64,000 nt of DNA from Colius striatus (taxonomy: Eukaryota > Chordata > Aves > Coliiformes > Coliidae). Position numbers and translations under genes: made by a program. The notes below the pieces were generated by a model. That model saw only the letters and a list, made by a program, of their open reading frames with translations. It was not told the origin of the DNA and did not search any database. Within the stretch, counting starts at the first letter, position 1. Every line of letters starts with the position of its first letter. Shown piece after piece: positions 47,546-64,000 of the stretch. The stretch lies in NCBI RefSeq assembly GCF_028858725.1, contig NC_084790.1:4780001-4844000 (forward strand). Reading direction: 5' to 3'.

Positions 47546-50160
47546 CCCCTTGTTACTAAGCAAAAGCTGCTCCTTGATAAACCATGACAGAGGTTATTTT
47601 AAGACTGAACGTAACCAAAGTGCTCGGAAGTCATTCCCTCTAAGCGTGGAAGACCAGGTGAGTGTCTCCGCTCGGCCTTGTGTAACTCAGTCATCTGTGC
47701 TGCCTGGATTTCATCCAGGTTTGTTTCAAAACTGCATTTCGTCACCTGACTGTTAGGAAAATGCGTCTTCTCTGTGCAGCAAGTCAGTCAGCCTTCAGGC
47801 AGCTCCAGCAAGGTGAGATGGAGCACAGGGAAATCCACCATGTCGCTGCAGTTGAGAGTTAGAGCAATGCTGAGCGTTTTAGCAGCCCCCAAGAAGGGCT
47901 GTGCAGGGAGGACGTGTTCTCCTTCCAGCACATGGGCTTGTTCATGCCAATAACCTCATTCTGGATTCCTGTGTTAACTTCTTAGACCTGATGTCATCTG
48001 AACTCTGCTTGATTTATGGTGGCTTCTCAGAGGTTTCCACTCAACTCCAGGCTCTGGAGATAACACAATCCCACAGACAGTTCCTGTCCCTTGAAATTTA
48101 ACACAGGATTTTCTGAGAAACCTGAAGGTAACTGAGCGGCCTTGATAGACTGGGGAAAGGGACGCTGGCCACCCAGGTCTCAGTCTAACCAGTTTGCTTG
48201 CCAGAGTAGCCCCAAGTACCCTGCCTCTAGAGTCAGCAGCTTTTCAACATTTCACTCCCAGTTGCTGTAGTCAGTTCATGAGAGCAGGAGATGATCCAAG
48301 CCTCTGCAGTGTGAAAGCTGAGTATGCCATTTATGGCAATGAGGAGAAAAAACAGCACATCTAGCTCGAGTCTACAGCTCCAGCCCAAGCACTGCTGGGG
48401 GTGCCGACTCTGCAGTCCCCCTTATCCTGATTTTACACTGGGGTTTGGGGCTTTCATTGCCATGAAGGCCAGATTTGTACAGAATTCTTTAATCCTTCAC
48501 TCTCTCTCCTTGGCTTTCCTATGGGAGCAAACCCCTAGGGAAAGTCACCCTGGTCAGCCACACGGGAGAGTTGTGACAGTGAAACTGCACTTGCTGAAGC
48601 ACTGGCTGCTTCTGGGTCAGGTCCTACAGCTTAGGGTAGGGGAGTAGTGAAGCGTGCTGGAGCAGGACAGTGTTCAGCTAACCCCAGCAGCAAACTGCAG
48701 CTGTGCAATGCTCCTCCGTTTCCTCACATCCCTCCTCCCATCAGGGGAGTAGCTGCAAGAGAATGAATTTCACCCTCTTCCAACCCCAACACTGCTCTGT
48801 GAGTTGACTTTGATCCGCTAACAGAGGTGTACTACAGAGTAGCAGAGAGGGATATATGCAAAATGAACTCTGTTCCGTCAGGCTGTGTCGCTTGTCCTGA
48901 GTCAAGCTATAAACACTAATCAGTCTTAAACGAGTCAATGCTGTGAACTGTTCACAACTCCCTGCCCAGCTGGACTCGCTTGTTGGTGTGCATTTACTGG
49001 GGAGCAGAACCCCTCTGCCAGCACTGTGTGCCGTGGGCAAGCTGGCCATGCCTCTGTCCTGCACTCCCGTGCTCTTACCTCAGAGCTCTCAAAGCTTTGC
49101 AGGTCTGAGCAAAGATAATCCCCCTCCACCTTCTGAGGAGCTTTGTTTCTCCACCTGGAGTGGCCAAGACAGAAGCAGAGGAGACATCATGCAACACAAC
49201 AATGGCAGCAGGACAAACAAGACTCAAATCCCCATGTCTGGATGAGTTTTAGCCCTGCCTGTAACAGCATGAAACCAGCATGACACTTGGTCCTCCTTAT
49301 CCAGAGACCCCTGGGAGCACTTCACAAGCTGACCCAGCTTTGTCCCCAGTCTGAGACTTGAGGCAGAGGTAGACAAAACTTCCCCGAGATTTCCTTGCAA
49401 GCCCCTGGCAAAGGTGGGGATGGTATCAGGGTGTCCTGAGCCCCAGAGTACCAGTCTGCCCCTGTAACCCGAATTTCTTCAGGGGAATGATCTTTTTTTG
49501 GTGCTGCACAGCTCTGGCTATGAGTGCACTACCTCAGCAATCCATAAGCCCAGTCCTCAGGGGCCAGTACCTGCTTTGCTCTACAGCAAAGACTTTCCTT
49601 AGGCAATAGCTTGTGGTTTTTTTTGGAGGCAAACAGTTAGTAGTGTAGGATACGGAGGCCTGGAGCCATCAGAGACGAGTTAGATTGCTTTACCCCATCT
49701 TCCATGATCAGATGGACAGGAGTCTGCCAGGCACCTGAGCCCATGCAAGGAAGCAGCAGCGATGATGCTGACCTTGGGAGCTGCTCCCCCTCTGCCTGCC
49801 CTGGGCTTGAGAAGGTCAGGGAGCAGCTGCAGCCTAGCCAGGAACTAGGAACCTTTCTTGCCACGGGTTGATAAAATGCAGTTGCTTGCAGCTGGAGTGA
49901 GAACGTGCCTTTGGCTGCAGGAGCGACCCTGTGCATGCAGGAGTGTGACTGTCAGGTAAGCCCATCGCACGCATGATGTCAGCCATGCCCAACTATTTGT
50001 AACACGGGTTTTCCCCTGCTGTGGTCAGCTAAACCGCCTCCCCTCGGTTACCCCCTCAGAGACAGCTGCACTCTACCAGATCCCATTCCTCGAGCGCAAC
50101 CCTTTCCCAGGCAACAAACAGGCTGAGAAGTGCGGGATGATTAATTAACCAAAGCAGCAG
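47546..50160. other. Intergenic, nothing recognised
   Basis: Moderately GC-rich sequence leading into the KPNB1 CpG island. No gene, RNA or repeat recognised. Confidence 0.55.
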
Positions 50161-50651
50161 GACAGCCAGGGCAGGGCAGAGCCTCCCGCGGCCGCAGAAG
50201 AGGGCTCAGGGCTGGCTCACCGGGAACAGCCCCTTCTCCCTCCGGCCTCGCCATTTGTTTATTCCCACACTGCAGCCTGATTGTGTTACTAATTGCTGTC
50301 TCCCGGCGAGCCAGCCGCAGCCCCGCGAGTCACCCGGGCGGCCTCCACCCGCCTGCAATTACCGAGCCGCAGCCCGTCCGCGCCCGCTCTCCCGGGAGTC
50401 GCTTTAGCCGCTGCTCCCCTGGCGCACGCCGCAGCCTGGGCCTCGGGGCAGCGGAAGCCGCGGTTCCCCTGCGGGTGCGCATACACCGGCGTGCGCCCGC
50501 AGCCCTCGTTACCCGGCGCGGCGTCACAGCCGGCCCCGGTTCAGCCGGCCCCGGTTCCCCCCGCCCGGCCGCCGCCCGCCCGCGCCGCGGCCCCACGTGG
50601 CCGCCGCCGCCCCCCGCCCAGCCCCGCCGCGGCGCCCTCCGCCGGCACCGC

Positions 50652-50777
50652 CCAATCCGCGCGGCGCGCCGCCGGAAACCCCGCCCCCGCTCTTCCTTTG
50701 CCCGTTGCCCGCCAATAGCTTCGTCCCGACCGCGGCCGCCAATAGGAGCCGGCGGCCCCGGGCATTCAGCGGCCAAT
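50652..50777 (+). promoter_or_regulatory. KPNB1: Array of four CCAAT boxes (NF-Y type)
   Basis: CCAAT at 50652-50656, 50712-50716, 50739-50743 and 50773-50777, all on the + strand, spaced 60, 27 and 34 bases. CCAAT multiples in TATA-less, CpG-rich promoters are typical NF-Y targets in cell-cycle and housekeeping genes. The array ends about 340 bases before the start codon. Confidence 0.7.
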
Positions 50778-50820
50778 GAGCGCGGCGGCGGGCGGTTGGT
50801 ATCCCTCCGCCGCCCGCCCC

Positions 50821-50872
50821 GTGTGTGTGTGTGAGTGAGATTGTGTGTGTGCGCGCGCGCGCGCGCGCTCCC
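50821..50872. repeat. Alternating GT/GC tract in the KPNB1 promoter or 5' UTR
   Basis: GTGTGTGTGTGTGAGTGAG, then a second GT run that passes directly into (GC)n up to about 50870. Alternating purine-pyrimidine sequence of this type can adopt Z-DNA under negative supercoiling. Confidence 0.8.
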
Positions 50873-51112
50873 GCTCGCGCGCCCCTTTTCTCCCTCCGCC
50901 GCCTGCAGCAGCAGGAGCCGCCGCCGCCCCGCCAGGCCTCCGCGCCGGACCCCTCCGAGGCCGCGTCCGCGGGGCAGGCCCCGGCTTGCTTCCCCTCCCC
51001 TCCCTCCCCTCCTCCGGTGCCGGCCCGCCCCGCTTCCCTTCCCCCCCCCCCCCCTTCCCCCTTCCCTCCTCCTCCCTTCCCTCGCCGGTGCCGGAGCCGC
51101 CACGCCGCCGCC

Positions 51113-64000
<12,888 letters not shown>

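Overview
The window is vertebrate nuclear DNA, almost certainly from a bird and probably a neoavian. It holds two large, intron-rich housekeeping genes in the same orientation, several 3'-end fragments of CR1 LINEs ending in the ATTCTRTG motif, and LTRs of endogenous retrovirus families that I associate with neoavian genomes. The gene order NPEPPS then KPNB1, both on the + strand, matches the mammalian arrangement at human 17q21; that comparison is from general knowledge, and no search was run.

Layout. About 1-1850 is a CpG-rich promoter region containing the first coding exon of NPEPPS (puromycin-sensitive aminopeptidase). All 23 NPEPPS coding exons can be placed between 1116 and 41448. They join in frame to 876 codons (875 residues plus stop), every intron is GT-AG, and the M1 catalytic motifs (GAMEN, HELAH with a downstream Glu, and the catalytic Tyr) are intact. 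A 3' UTR of about 1.3 kb with three AATAAA signals ends near 42.77 kb. From there to about 50.2 kb is intergenic, with one decayed CR1 and one decayed LTR. About 50160-52020 is a second CpG island with four CCAAT boxes and a GT/GC alternating tract. It carries the start of KPNB1 (importin beta-1), whose first nine coding exons (residues 1-333, full length expected near 876) lie at 51113-63269. The gene runs off the right edge in intron 9.

The most interesting signal lies in the KPNB1 introns. Three related sequences at 59607-59686, 61765-61849 and 63474-63558 each have a C box, a D' box, a C'-like box and a D box, enclosed by a terminal inverted repeat. They look like three paralogous C/D-box snoRNAs. 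The 16-nt segment before the D' box is identical in two copies and differs at two positions in the third, while the segment before the D box has diverged. The shared segment is predicted to guide 2'-O-methylation of the 18S rRNA site served in humans by SNORD32 (Gm1328, from memory).

Other notable points are a 1.37-kb solo LTR in NPEPPS intron 2 with a perfect 5-bp target duplication and six internal repeat modules, an inverted pair of CR1 copies in the same intron, a possible unproductive acceptor before NPEPPS exon 9, and a 34-nt exon that encodes the GAMEN motif. The two genes have separate functions (peptide trimming in the cytosol; nuclear import), and nothing in the sequence suggests shared regulation beyond both having CpG-island promoters.
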